Shown here one piece after another: positions 16,995-24,772 of a stretch of DNA of 64,000 nucleotides. The notes below the pieces were generated by a model that was given only the letters and a program-made list of their open reading frames with translations, made no database searches and was not told where the DNA came from. Position 1 is the stretch's first letter. Every line of letters begins with the position of its first letter. Source of the stretch: Chloroflexota bacterium (GTDB lineage Bacteria > Chloroflexota > Anaerolineae > Anaerolineales > UBA11579); NCBI GenBank assembly GCA_013112575.1, contig JABFGG010000007.1, positions 120,934 to 184,933 of the forward strand, read 5' to 3'. Both the position numbers and the translations under genes were made by a program.

Positions 16995-17762
16995 TTAAGC
17001 CTTCTTTGCCATGCCAGGAATCAGGTTACGCCAATCCAGGCGTCCCAAAAGTGCATATTGGGCAATGGTAGCAACGTTACTGGTCACGAAATACAAAGCC
17101 AAACCAGCAGAGTAAGTATACGAGAAAAAGCCTAACATGAGCGGCATCATAAAGGTCATTGAACTGGTCATGGCGGCAGCCTGTTCATTGCCAGGCGTGG
17201 ATGACGGCGGGGTCATCAACTTAGTCTGCAAATAAGAGGTAATGACCACAATGATGGTCAGGATGGGGATTACGAAACTGACCCTTTCAGGTTGACTCAG
17301 GTCCGAGATCCACAAAAAATTACTGGTCAGCGGCAAAAGCTCGGCGGCGTTACCCAAACTGATGGTTTTGGAAAGATCAAAAAGCTGCAAGGGCGTGACC
17401 GACAAGGCACCGATGATGGCACGGTACAGGCCGATGATCAGCGGCAATTGAATAAGGGTGGGCAAACAGGAACCAAGAGGGTTGACGCCCATCTCCTGGT
17501 ACAAGCGCATTTGCTCTTGTGCCAGCTTCTCACGATCGCCTTTGTATTTTTTCTGGATCTTCTGCCATTCAGGCGACTGCTGCATATCCTGCATAGCTTT
17601 GGTGCTCTTGACCTGTGAGTTGGTCAACGGGAACAGAGCCAGACGCGTCAAAATCGTAAAAACAATAATTGCCCAACCAAAATCATTGCCCACCCACCCA
17701 TAAATCAACAAAAGCAAATTGGTAAATGGTGCAATGATGTACGTGTCAAAAAATATGCCCAT
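16995..17762 (-). CDS. yidC: YidC/Oxa1 membrane protein insertase
   Basis: Inner-membrane insertase of 255 residues. It has the five-helix Oxa1 core without the large periplasmic domain found in Proteobacteria. The conserved cytoplasmic coiled segment is STKAMQDMQQSPEWQKIQKKYKG with QMRLYQEMGVNPLGSCLPTLIQLPLIIGLYRAI, and the C-terminal helices contain MPLMLGFFSYTYSAGLALYFVTSN. The hydrophilic-groove Arg is probably in the first helix region (TRLALFPLT). No lipobox is evident. It lies in the rpmH-rnpA-yidD block, as in most bacteria, but one gene is inserted before it. Confidence 0.96.
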   Translation of the reverse strand: MGIFFDTYIIAPFTNLLLLIYGWVGNDFGWAIIVFTILTRLALFPLTNSQVKSTKAMQDMQQSPEWQKIQKKYKGDREKLAQEQMRLYQEMGVNPLGSCLPTLIQLPLIIGLYRAIIGALSVTPLQLFDLSKTISLGNAAELLPLTSNFLWISDLSQPERVSFVIPILTIIVVITSYLQTKLMTPPSSTPGNEQAAAMTSSMTFMMPLMLGFFSYTYSAGLALYFVTSNVATIAQYALLGRLDWRNLIPGMAKKA

Positions 17763-17782
17763 AAAACTTTTCCTTTTAGGCC

Positions 17783-18856
17783 TTAATTATCCGGTGAAAA
17801 CGACCACTGCAGCGAGCCTGCAGTGTCGTATGCATACACAAAATCATCCGCTTCGATGACACCAAAGAGAATCAAGTCCTCACCTACTGCCACAGGGTCT
17901 GAAAGCACACGACCACCAGGTGTTTTGCGCCAGTTGAGCTGACCTTGCAGGTCGAGGGAAACAACCTCGCCATCCTCGTTGCCAACGAAAATTGCATCGC
18001 CATGAGCGAGAGGAGCACCACTAATAGAACCGCCTGCATCAAAACGCCATAATTCCTGGCCACGATCGGCATCAAAAGCATACACATAGCCAGAAACATC
18101 AGTGGCATAGACAACGCCATCTGCGTAGGTGACACTACCCCACACCCAATCATCAGTGGGCGCTTCCCAGATCCGGGTGCCGCGGTCGGCATCAATGGCG
18201 AGCACATGGCTACCAAGCGTGCCAATGTACAAGACACCATTCTCCGAAAGCACGGGCGTGCCGAGAGAGGCATGGCCCATCTCGAAGGTCCAGATATTAT
18301 CGCCAGTGTCAGCATCGAGGGCGTATAAATTCTTATCCATAGAAGCAACAAAGATGCGCTCACCATCGACCAAGGGTTCTGACCAAAAGCCTTCTTCGGT
18401 CTCGATGGACCAGCTCGTGGACACGCTATTGCCATTCACATTTACGGCACGCAGAAAATGGTCAGAATTGGGGGCAATGACCTTATCGCCGGCAACCACA
18501 GAGGAGCCAATGTAAGATTTGGTAGCTTCCTCATACATCCAGGCCTGGCTACCCGTGTTGGCATCAATGCCGTACAACAGATTGTCGTAGGTCCCGGCGA
18601 TCAAGGTGCCGTCCTCAGTAAGTGTGGGAGGCGCGTAGAAGTTCTGGCTGTTATCGGCTTCAGCCGGGAAACGCCAGCGTTCAGCGCCGTTCTCAGCCTG
18701 CAAGGCATACACCTGCTGGTTGAATGCTACATAGACCGTATCAGCGTCTGCAGTGAGGCCGGGCCAACTGGTGTTGGCAAAGACACCGCCACATGCGCTG
18801 AGTGTCAGGGCTGCAAGGGTGGGCAGCAAAATTCGAAGGAGGGAGTTTTTTGTCAT
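17783..18856 (-). CDS. BamB-like PQQ-repeat beta-propeller lipoprotein
   Basis: Predicted lipoprotein of 357 residues with lipobox TLSAC (cleavage before Cys at about residue 22). The mature part is a beta-propeller of PQQ-like repeats: AENGAERWRFPAE, DANTGSQAWMYEE, DADTGDNIWTFEM, DADRGTRIWEAP, DADRGQELWRFDA, LQGQLNWRKTP and YDTAGSLQWSF. This repeat pattern resembles BamB, but BamB function needs an outer-membrane machine that most Chloroflexota are not known to have. It sits between yidD and yidC (33- and 20-base gaps), so a role in folding or quality control of inserted proteins is an attractive guess only. Confidence 0.88.
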   Translation of the reverse strand: MTKNSLLRILLPTLAALTLSACGGVFANTSWPGLTADADTVYVAFNQQVYALQAENGAERWRFPAEADNSQNFYAPPTLTEDGTLIAGTYDNLLYGIDANTGSQAWMYEEATKSYIGSSVVAGDKVIAPNSDHFLRAVNVNGNSVSTSWSIETEEGFWSEPLVDGERIFVASMDKNLYALDADTGDNIWTFEMGHASLGTPVLSENGVLYIGTLGSHVLAIDADRGTRIWEAPTDDWVWGSVTYADGVVYATDVSGYVYAFDADRGQELWRFDAGGSISGAPLAHGDAIFVGNEDGEVVSLDLQGQLNWRKTPGGRVLSDPVAVGEDLILFGVIEADDFVYAYDTAGSLQWSFSPDN

Positions 18857-18889
18857 TGGGGGAGGTGGGGGAGTCTTTTTTAGATATGT

Positions 18890-19219
18890 TCAGGGAACGG
18901 GATCGTAGCCGCCGTGTGAAAAGGGGTTGCAACGCAGCACGCGATAGGTGGCCATCCAGGAACCTTTGATAGCGCCATGCTTAAAAATGGCCTGGTAGCC
19001 ATAATGCGAACAGGTGGGGTAGTAGCGGCAGGTATCTACGGGTAGGGATTTGGAAATGGTCTTCTGGTAAATGCGAATGGGGATGAGCAACAAGAGGCGG
19101 GGGATATTCCAGAGGGTCAGAGGCAGTTCGCTCAGGGATGGGGAGCGGTGCTCCTGGATCTCTACAGGCGCGTGACCATGCTCGTGAACGTGCAAATGGT
19201 CAACTTGTTCTGCGCTCAT
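18890..19219 (-). CDS. yidD: YidD membrane protein insertion efficiency factor
   Basis: This 109-residue protein contains the full YidD core: [36 protein letters not shown] with the conserved cysteines, and [19 protein letters not shown] at the C-terminus. An unusual His-rich N-terminal extension of about 30 residues ([14 protein letters not shown]) precedes it. The ATG overlaps the rnpA stop by four bases. YidD is a small amphipathic protein that helps YidC/SecYEG insertion. Confidence 0.95.
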   Translation of the reverse strand: MSAEQVDHLHVHEHGHAPVEIQEHRSPSLSELPLTLWNIPRLLLLIPIRIYQKTISKSLPVDTCRYYPTCSHYGYQAIFKHGAIKGSWMATYRVLRCNPFSHGGYDPVP

Positions 19220-19557
19220 GGTGATTTCCTTAGCTTAGCCTGACCCAGCAATTTCTCCAGTACCGGTTGCAGTTCATGACTCTTGCGGGAGAGAATTGGC
19301 TGGCGAGCCAATAAAACTATGTCATGTCCCGGTTGAACCTCGGGCCACAAGGTCTGCATTGCGCTGCGCAAGACACGTTTGGCTCGATTACGCTGTACGG
19401 CCCCACCCACGGCCCGGCTGGCTGTTATACCAAGGCGGGGAAAATCCAATTCGTTGGGCGAGGTTATCAATACAACAAGCGGATGGGCATAGGATTTTCC
19501 TGAACGCCGCACCCGCTTGAAATCGGTCGTTTTGGTAAGGCGAAACTTGCGTTCCAC
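19216..19557 (-). CDS. rnpA: ribonuclease P protein component
   Basis: RNase P protein subunit of 113 residues, which helps the RNA subunit mature tRNA 5' ends. It has the N-terminal [19 protein letters not shown], the central [24 protein letters not shown] containing the RNR RNA-binding signature, and [13 protein letters not shown] near the end. It starts with GTG 17 bases after rpmH and overlaps yidD, the usual bacterial order. Confidence 0.96.
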   Translation of the reverse strand: MERKFRLTKTTDFKRVRRSGKSYAHPLVVLITSPNELDFPRLGITASRAVGGAVQRNRAKRVLRSAMQTLWPEVQPGHDIVLLARQPILSRKSHELQPVLEKLLGQAKLRKSP

Positions 19558-19574
19558 CGAAACTTCAGCCCGGA

Positions 19575-19751
19575 CTAGCCGTTCCAGTTGGTCTTTTTGA
19601 CGTGGTTGTTCTTGGGCGTAGCGAGCTGGTAACGGCCTCGCAGGCGGCGGCGCTTCAATACTTTGCGGCCACCTGCTGATTTCATACGCTTGCGAAACCC
19701 ATGTACCCGCAAACGACGGCGGATCTTGGGCTGGTACGTGCGTTTCGGCAT
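19575..19751 (-). CDS. rpmH: 50S ribosomal protein L34
   Basis: A 58-residue protein read by hand: [58 protein letters not shown]. The first 42 residues match L34. The C-terminal tail ([17 protein letters not shown]) is longer than the usual roughly 45-residue protein. ATG at 19751-19749, preceded by AGGAAAGAAGGAAC. It is the first gene of the rpmH-rnpA-yidD-yidC-jag unit. Confidence 0.95.
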   Translation of the reverse strand: MPKRTYQPKIRRRLRVHGFRKRMKSAGGRKVLKRRRLRGRYQLATPKNNHVKKTNWNG

Positions 19752-19841
19752 CTTATTGTTCCTTCTTTCCTAATTATCTTTATCATGTATTTGGCCGAAA
19801 TTGCCTTGAAATAAACGACAAAATTCATCGACCAAGTGCTA

Positions 19842-19889
19842 CGGCTATCATAGCCGAGCGATTATACCGCGGCGCATACTTTTGGTCAA
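19842..19889 (-). promoter_or_regulatory. rpmH operon promoter with inverted repeat at the start site
   Basis: TTGACC (19889-19884), 17-base spacer, TATAAT (19866-19861) on the minus strand. The perfect inverted repeat CGGCTAT-C-ATAGCCG (19842-19856) covers the expected transcription start to about +14, so it could be an operator or a 5' hairpin. The leader is about 100 bases. Confidence 0.8.
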
Positions 19890-19936
19890 ACCTGCTTGTC
19901 TAGCGCGAAGTAGCAGCTTTATTTCATGCTACGCCA

Positions 19937-19965
19937 TTGTCCTGATGCAAGCTCATTGCTATAAT
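19937..19965 (+). promoter_or_regulatory. promoter of the small membrane protein gene
   Basis: TTGTCC (19937-19942), 17-base spacer, TATAAT (19960-19965), about 25 bases before a GGAGGAG ribosome site and the ATG at 19998. Divergent from the rpmH promoter. Confidence 0.75.
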
Positions 19966-19997
19966 AGCCGCAATCATCATTATTTGGAGGAGCCCTT

Positions 19998-20270
19998 ATG
20001 GCAGAAGCTCAAGCAAGCATGGACCAACCTGATCTCAACGACTACATTATCGCAATCCTCGGCGCTTTGTTATTCGGCGCAATCACAGGGACAGTGATTT
20101 TCGGTCTCATTGCAGGCTACGAATTCGCAGCGAGCGAGTTTCTCAACATTTATCCACCGGATAATGCTGGTGCGGAATTCTGGATTCGCATTGCTTATGC
20201 ATGGAGTCCGGTGGTTATCGGCTTACTATCTACCTATCCTGCATATCGCTTTTTGATGAAGCTGAAATAG
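19998..20270 (+). CDS. small two-helix membrane protein, unknown function
   Basis: I do not recognise this 90-residue protein. It has two predicted membrane helices (about residues 17-40, IIAILGALLFGAITGTVIFG, and 65-84, IAYAWSPVVIGLLSTYPAYR), an acidic N-terminus and a short basic C-terminus (RFLMKLK). It has its own promoter and a strong GGAGGAG ribosome site. It converges with the next gene, the two stops lying 5 bases apart. Confidence 0.8.
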   Translation: MAEAQASMDQPDLNDYIIAILGALLFGAITGTVIFGLIAGYEFAASEFLNIYPPDNAGAEFWIRIAYAWSPVVIGLLSTYPAYRFLMKLK

Positions 20271-20275
20271 TAAGC

Positions 20276-20698
20276 TTATTCGTCCTCTGGGGCGATCATG
20301 CCTGGCTGTTCCACTTCCAGCAGTTCACCGTGGTGATTGATACGAATACGCAACCCGGCCATCCCCAGGTAGGCACGCCCTTCTTCGGGGATGCCTGCTT
20401 TTAAGGCCTGCTCCATTTGCTGGTCAAGGTTCTTGAACTGGTTTTCCAACATGGCTTTACTGAAGATGTCATCCATGCCCATCATCTTGGCCGCCTGTTC
20501 ACTAAGTTCATCTTCATGGCCTTCAACCATGGCGGTCATTTCCGCTAAAACCTGACGGTCAACATCCTCAGAGGGGACGTGACGCCGGAAGCCATCATCA
20601 TCCACAACGTAGAAAGCTTCGTCTCCCACGAAGGTAGTATCTACAGGCTTGTCAAATTCATCAACCACTAAACCTTTAAAAAGGGGATCAGCAGGCAT
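20276..20698 (-). CDS. conserved hypothetical acidic protein
   Basis: About 140 residues, acidic, soluble, without a motif I can name. The N-terminal half is beta-like (FKGLVVDEFDKPVDTTFVGDEAFYVVDDDGFRRHV), which could be a barrel-type domain with a substrate-independent fold; the middle is helical (MTAMVEGHEDELSEQAAKMM and NQFKNLDQQMEQAL); the end is beta (GLRIRINHHGELLEVEQPG). Of the two close ATGs I prefer 20698, as GAGGA stands 7 bases before it. Monocistronic, about 120 bases after the transpeptidase gene's end on the other side. Confidence 0.75.
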   Translation of the reverse strand: MPADPLFKGLVVDEFDKPVDTTFVGDEAFYVVDDDGFRRHVPSEDVDRQVLAEMTAMVEGHEDELSEQAAKMMGMDDIFSKAMLENQFKNLDQQMEQALKAGIPEEGRAYLGMAGLRIRINHHGELLEVEQPGMIAPEDE

Positions 20699-20832
20699 AT
20701 TCATTCCTCATAAATCAAAAGTTAAGCCGTATACGTTATATTACCTTGACAAGTGGCCGGAGCCAATTAACGTTTTATAAATTCCCCTTATAACTCTTAA
20801 TATTAAGAGAATACGGATTTTCCTAATCCCCA

Positions 20833-21816
20833 CTAATAATGAATATTAACCCAGGTGCCGATGTCGGCGAAGTGGAATAACCACTCGGCTTCATCTGGCC
20901 CCATGTTGATGCAGCCGTGACTGACCGGTGTACCAAAATCCTCATGCCAGTAGGCACCGTGAATGCCATAATCGCCATCGTAGTACATTATATAGGGCAC
21001 GCTGGGTAAGAAATAATCCGCGCCCCACATAGCAGCACTCTCATACTTGATATAGATACGGAACTGGCCCGGTTTGGTGGGTGTAACCCAGGCCCCGGTG
21101 GAAACGATGAAATGGCGTTCCAGCTCATTGCCGCGGTAGGCGTATAAGATCTGGTTGGTGAGATCGATATCGATCCAGGGTTCTTTTTTGCCCACGGGCA
21201 CGGGCGGCACAATGTAAGTGGCGGTGGGGGTAAAAGTCGGTTCGGGCGTTTCTGTGGGCGGTAAAGTATTTGTGGGCGTGGCTGTGATCGTAGGTGTAGG
21301 GGTTTCCGTGGATGTAGGTATAGCTGTAAAAGTGGCGGTTGGCAGGGGCGTTTGGGTCATCTTCAAAACACCGATGGAGGCCACACGCGCGCCAGCCTGT
21401 GCCGGACGCGCTTGTAAGATCGACCAGCCGGAAAAGGCCATCAGCCCAAAAGCCAATGTAGCCACCGCCCCGCCCAACCCATAACGCAGCCAGGGGATGC
21501 TGCGCTTCCGAGGTGCTTTTGGAACAGTATCTGGGGGGACATCAACACCAAGACGCCGGGCACGTTTGACCGCCCAACGCATGCCGCGACGGGCGCGTTC
21601 GCTATCGGGATTGACCAGCAAGGCGCGTTTGAGATATTCCAGGCTGGCGCGAGGATTTGATACGGTTGCCAGGATCAGCCAGGGGTCTTCCCATTTAGGC
21701 GCAAGCTTCACAGCCTGGCGGGCCAGCGTACGTACCTGGCTCTTTTCCCCGCGGCGTAGCGCAGCCCGAGCCTGGGCTACAGCTTCTCTGGCCTGCCGGG
21801 GAACATATTTGCTCAT
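20833..21816 (-). CDS. L,D-transpeptidase (YkuD domain), membrane-anchored
   Basis: Cell-wall cross-linking enzyme of 327 residues. A TPR-like helical part (SKYVPRQAREAVAQARAALR to about residue 90) is cytoplasmic, then one membrane helix (GGAVATLAFGLMAFSGWSIL), a Thr/Pro-rich linker (TETPTPTITATPT) and a C-terminal YkuD domain starting at PWIDIDLTNQILYAYRG. The active-site motif is HGAYWHEDFGTPVSHGCINM with catalytic Cys and His. The ATG overlaps the TGA of the amidase gene as ATGA. Two peptidoglycan enzymes are thus translationally coupled: a cutter and a cross-linker. Confidence 0.93.
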   Translation of the reverse strand: MSKYVPRQAREAVAQARAALRRGEKSQVRTLARQAVKLAPKWEDPWLILATVSNPRASLEYLKRALLVNPDSERARRGMRWAVKRARRLGVDVPPDTVPKAPRKRSIPWLRYGLGGAVATLAFGLMAFSGWSILQARPAQAGARVASIGVLKMTQTPLPTATFTAIPTSTETPTPTITATPTNTLPPTETPEPTFTPTATYIVPPVPVGKKEPWIDIDLTNQILYAYRGNELERHFIVSTGAWVTPTKPGQFRIYIKYESAAMWGADYFLPSVPYIMYYDGDYGIHGAYWHEDFGTPVSHGCINMGPDEAEWLFHFADIGTWVNIHY

Positions 21817-22616
21817 TGATCCGGGGAGATGGTCACACTTTCGTTGCGGATGAAACACAGCACCCCATCGGCCACGCCTTGCGCGATCAGGTCGGGGTTC
21901 TGGGTGAGGATCTGGCGGTCCAGGTTCATGAAGCCGATCTCGATGATGGCCGCAGTGGTTTCAAAATGGATCTCATCAAAGGCATGGTAGCTGGTCATAT
22001 CGTCGGTGATACTGCCGGAGTGATACGACAGGCCGGTAACCTGCTCGTAACGTCCGCGCAAACAAGCTACCAGACGGCTGGCTTTTTCGGGACGCACGGT
22101 GCCCAATGCAGCCGCAACCTTATAACCGGAAGCATCGGCATTGATGAATTCACAGGAGTCGGCGTGGATGGACACAAGCGCCAGTCCACGATATTCGATC
22201 AGCTTTTCGTCAAATTCACGCAGCAAGTCCACGTCAAAACCTTCGGCAGAAAGACGCTGCTTTACAAGAGTGGCAACTTCCAGGTTAATTTCGGCTTCTG
22301 TCAAACCATCCGCACACACAGCCCCGGAGTCATTGCCCCAATGACCGGACACAATGCCAATCTGTGGGCGAGGCCGCGGTGTGGGGGTGGGGAAGGTGAT
22401 TGCCCCAAATTCGCCTTCTGCGCCGGGGTTGTTAAAAGCCTGGGTAATGCGCGTGGCCCAATCCAGTGGGATAAGCCCTAATGGCGTCCAGGCCGTGTAC
22501 ATGGTAGCCAATACGGCACCCACAAAAAAGACGCGGCGCAATTGCCGCAGGATGTGGACGCGCGGTGTGCGACGGTCAGGCGTATTGACGTTATCCAAAC
22601 TTTCTTCCATGGTCAT
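21813..22616 (-). CDS. N-acetylmuramoyl-L-alanine amidase (Amidase_3), membrane-anchored
   Basis: A 267-residue zinc amidase that cleaves the stem peptide from glycan strands. One N-terminal membrane helix (about residues 27-50), a short Pro-rich linker (TFPTPTPRPRPQ), then the catalytic domain with zinc ligands in VSGHWG (His), LTEAEINLEVA (Glu) and LVSIHADSC (His), and the catalytic Glu in IIEIGFMNLDRQI. The linker and fold resemble CwlV/AmiC. ATG 22616 has AGGA 8 bases upstream; a TTG two codons earlier is less likely. It is coupled to the L,D-transpeptidase gene. Confidence 0.9.
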   Translation of the reverse strand: MTMEESLDNVNTPDRRTPRVHILRQLRRVFFVGAVLATMYTAWTPLGLIPLDWATRITQAFNNPGAEGEFGAITFPTPTPRPRPQIGIVSGHWGNDSGAVCADGLTEAEINLEVATLVKQRLSAEGFDVDLLREFDEKLIEYRGLALVSIHADSCEFINADASGYKVAAALGTVRPEKASRLVACLRGRYEQVTGLSYHSGSITDDMTSYHAFDEIHFETTAAIIEIGFMNLDRQILTQNPDLIAQGVADGVLCFIRNESVTISPDQ

Positions 22617-22748
22617 GAGCAAATCCTACTCAAGGCGCTCATTCGCCGCAAGCGGATTCCTCTGTGGTTTCATGATGCAGGAAATATGCCGACGATTATC
22701 CACTATTGACTGTACCTTTGAGCAGGTAGCAAGCCGAGTTTATTAAGA

Positions 22749-22754
22749 TACAAT
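22749..22754 (+). promoter_or_regulatory. -10 element directly before the flavin reductase ATG
   Basis: TACAAT, then GCCCAC, then the ATG at 22761. The expected start base is the A of the ATG, so the mRNA would be leaderless; no ribosome site is present. No convincing -35. Confidence 0.45.
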
Positions 22755-22760
22755 GCCCAC

Positions 22761-23285
22761 ATGACAACAGACAAGCAAGCACAAGAGGGACAAACCATCC
22801 AACACGAACAAATCCGCGATGTGATGCGTCATTGGGCTACTGGCGTAGCCATCGTTTCTTCTGCTCACGAAGGCGTGCAGCACGGCATGACGGTGAGTTC
22901 CTTTACTTCGCTGGCCCTGGACCCGCCCCTGGTACTGGTATCACTGGAACAGAATTCGCGCACACACGACCTGGTGATGGGTGCAGGGGCCTTTGGAGTA
23001 AGCATTTTGGCAGCCGACCAGGCAGATGTCTCCAACCGTTTTGCGGGCCGCGAAACGGAAGACAGCGACCGTTTTGAAGGCCTGGAAACACACAGCTTGA
23101 CGACTGGCTGCCCATTGTTGACCAACTCACTGGCCGTATTCGATTGCAAGTTCAGTGGAAGTCACCCTGCTGGTACGCATACCATGATGATCGGGGAAGT
23201 GGTGGCTGCCAGGGTGATCCGCGATGCAGACCAAACCGAACCCCTACTGTATTTCAACCGCGATTACCGCAAATTAGCTAAGTAG
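22761..23285 (+). CDS. flavin reductase-like FMN-binding split-barrel protein
   Basis: A 174-residue protein of the flavin reductase domain family (HpaC/NtaB type), which reduces FMN or FAD with NAD(P)H for partner monooxygenases or acts as a flavoprotein itself. Conserved parts: RDVMRHWATGVAIVSSAHEG, GMTVSSFTSLALDPPLVLVSL (flavin-binding loop), SRTHDLVMGAGAFGVSIL and the end LLYFNRDYRKL. It has no visible partner oxygenase nearby. It converges with the beta-propeller lipoprotein gene, 2 bases between the stops. Confidence 0.9.
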   Translation: MTTDKQAQEGQTIQHEQIRDVMRHWATGVAIVSSAHEGVQHGMTVSSFTSLALDPPLVLVSLEQNSRTHDLVMGAGAFGVSILAADQADVSNRFAGRETEDSDRFEGLETHSLTTGCPLLTNSLAVFDCKFSGSHPAGTHTMMIGEVVAARVIRDADQTEPLLYFNRDYRKLAK

Positions 23286-23287
23286 TC

Positions 23288-24487
23288 TTAAGGCCCCCAG
23301 GCCAGATCAGAACCGTTAAATCCCAGGGGGAAGATAGGGGTCTCTTCTGTATTGATCATCAACAAAGGCCCCTGACCAGAAGGAGTGTCGCCAAACTCCG
23401 GCTGTATAACAATAATGAAAGAACCATCCGGCGCCCACAGCGCCTGGCGGAAGTCGCTAAATGTCTCGGGGCGTAAAGGGGTGCGATCCGTGCTGCCATC
23501 CGATGAACTGCGCACAAGAATAAAATCAGTCTCGCCTTCAGGGTATTCCGGGGTACTGGCGTAGAAGTATTGGAAATCACCATTGGGCAATTGCATAGGC
23601 CAGCCTACGAAGTTAAAAGTTTCATCCGGCGATAAGCTGGGGATCAGCACTTCTTCACTACCGGAGCTGGTGTCATAACGCCACAAGCCCGAATCGATCA
23701 AGCCTAAGTACGGGCTGGCAACCACCACCTGCCCATCGTTGGTCCAGGCCGGATGGCAACACACAATGCCCTCACCAAAGAACACGACTTCGCTGGTATC
23801 CGGGTCAAGGATGGCCAAAGTACCGCCCTCAAGAAAGCCAATATTGACTAACAACTTACTGCCATCTGGGGAAAACATCTCGGGGAAATACAGCCTGCGG
23901 GGGATGAGATTGCCATCTCCAAGGTCTTCAATTTCATTTTCAACCAGCACACGCTTTTCGCCGCTGATCACATCCAGGAAAACCACACCGCCTTCGGCAT
24001 AAGCCAGGGTGGCACCATCCAGTGACCAGATGGGATTACTGATGCGGTTGCGGTAGACCTCAGCGTCGCTACCTTCGACCGCGGCGCCTTCGGCAAGTAA
24101 GAGCCGCCCGGCGCCAGTTGCATCGACCCAATAGATCTGTGTGCCCACAACGTAAGCCAAACTACCATCCACAGGATTGACCGCATAATCAAGCACGGGC
24201 TCCAGCTCGAAGGTCAACTGGGTATGGGTGATGCCATCCCGTTCCAGTCGCCAGACCTGAGTGAGACCATCCTCTGGTTCTTCCAGGTAATACAAACTGT
24301 GTGGCAGCAGATTTTCGTCCTCGGGAATAACGGTATTTTCTTCGGGTGTAAAAATACCTTCGGCAGCCAGGGTGGCTGCCACGGAGGTAGCTAAGGTATC
24401 CTCTGGCTCAACGGTTGCGCCCGGAATATTGCAGGCCAGCGCGCTCATGAACAAGGTTGTGGCAATAAGGATGGTTCTATTCTTCAT
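23288..24487 (-). CDS. TolB/WD40-like beta-propeller lipoprotein
   Basis: Predicted lipoprotein of 399 residues with signal peptide and lipobox MSALAC near residue 19. The mature part has repeats typical of the WD40-like/TolB propeller (NPVDGSLAYVVGTQIYWVD, NPIWSLDGATLAYAEGG, FSPDGSKLLVN, HPAWTNDGQVVVAS, LWAPDGSFIIVIQ). Its ligand is unknown. Sixteen bases separate it from the DarA gene upstream, so it may be the third gene of the antiporter-DarA unit. Confidence 0.85.
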   Translation of the reverse strand: MKNRTILIATTLFMSALACNIPGATVEPEDTLATSVAATLAAEGIFTPEENTVIPEDENLLPHSLYYLEEPEDGLTQVWRLERDGITHTQLTFELEPVLDYAVNPVDGSLAYVVGTQIYWVDATGAGRLLLAEGAAVEGSDAEVYRNRISNPIWSLDGATLAYAEGGVVFLDVISGEKRVLVENEIEDLGDGNLIPRRLYFPEMFSPDGSKLLVNIGFLEGGTLAILDPDTSEVVFFGEGIVCCHPAWTNDGQVVVASPYLGLIDSGLWRYDTSSGSEEVLIPSLSPDETFNFVGWPMQLPNGDFQYFYASTPEYPEGETDFILVRSSSDGSTDRTPLRPETFSDFRQALWAPDGSFIIVIQPEFGDTPSGQGPLLMINTEETPIFPLGFNGSDLAWGP

Positions 24488-24503
24488 CTAAATATAACTG
24501 TCG

Positions 24504-24770
24504 TCAAACTTGTTGGAAATGGTCCACATCCAAAACGAACACGGTGGCGCGCTTAAGGCCGGGTTCGCTGGGTTCTGCGCAATTCTCTTTGACCACCTCA
24601 ATAGCAGGCTGTACCTTTTCGTCTTCGACTCCGATCAACAAGGTGCTATTGCCCCGCCGCAGGTATGCCCCTGTAGAGGGTAGGACGGTAAGCGCATACC
24701 CGGCTTCGTTCAACGCCCTGGAGACGTTATCTTTGTCCGTGGTCTGCAATATCGAGATGATCATCTTCAT
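24504..24770 (-). CDS. DarA/PII-like cyclic-di-AMP receptor family protein (short form)
   Basis: This 88-residue protein matches the PII-like DarA (YaaQ/PstA, DUF970) family: MIISILQTTDKDNVSRALNE, LPSTGAYLRRGNSTLLIGVE, IEVVKENCAE and the final strand ATVFVLDVDHFQQV. DarA trimers bind c-di-AMP in Firmicutes. This one lacks about 20 residues of the long loop that precedes the last strand in Bacillus DarA but keeps the T-G-x(2)-L-x(2)-G-N-x-T binding-loop motif. It starts 2 bases after the stop of a Na+/H+ antiporter whose C-terminus resembles it. Ligand binding is inference. Confidence 0.85.
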   Translation of the reverse strand: MKMIISILQTTDKDNVSRALNEAGYALTVLPSTGAYLRRGNSTLLIGVEDEKVQPAIEVVKENCAEPSEPGLKRATVFVLDVDHFQQV

Positions 24771-24772
24771 AA

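Noticed and set aside
19752..19997. Small RNA or tRNA between rpmH and the small membrane protein gene
   Set aside because: Only two divergent promoters and an inverted repeat are seen; no cloverleaf or conserved RNA pattern.
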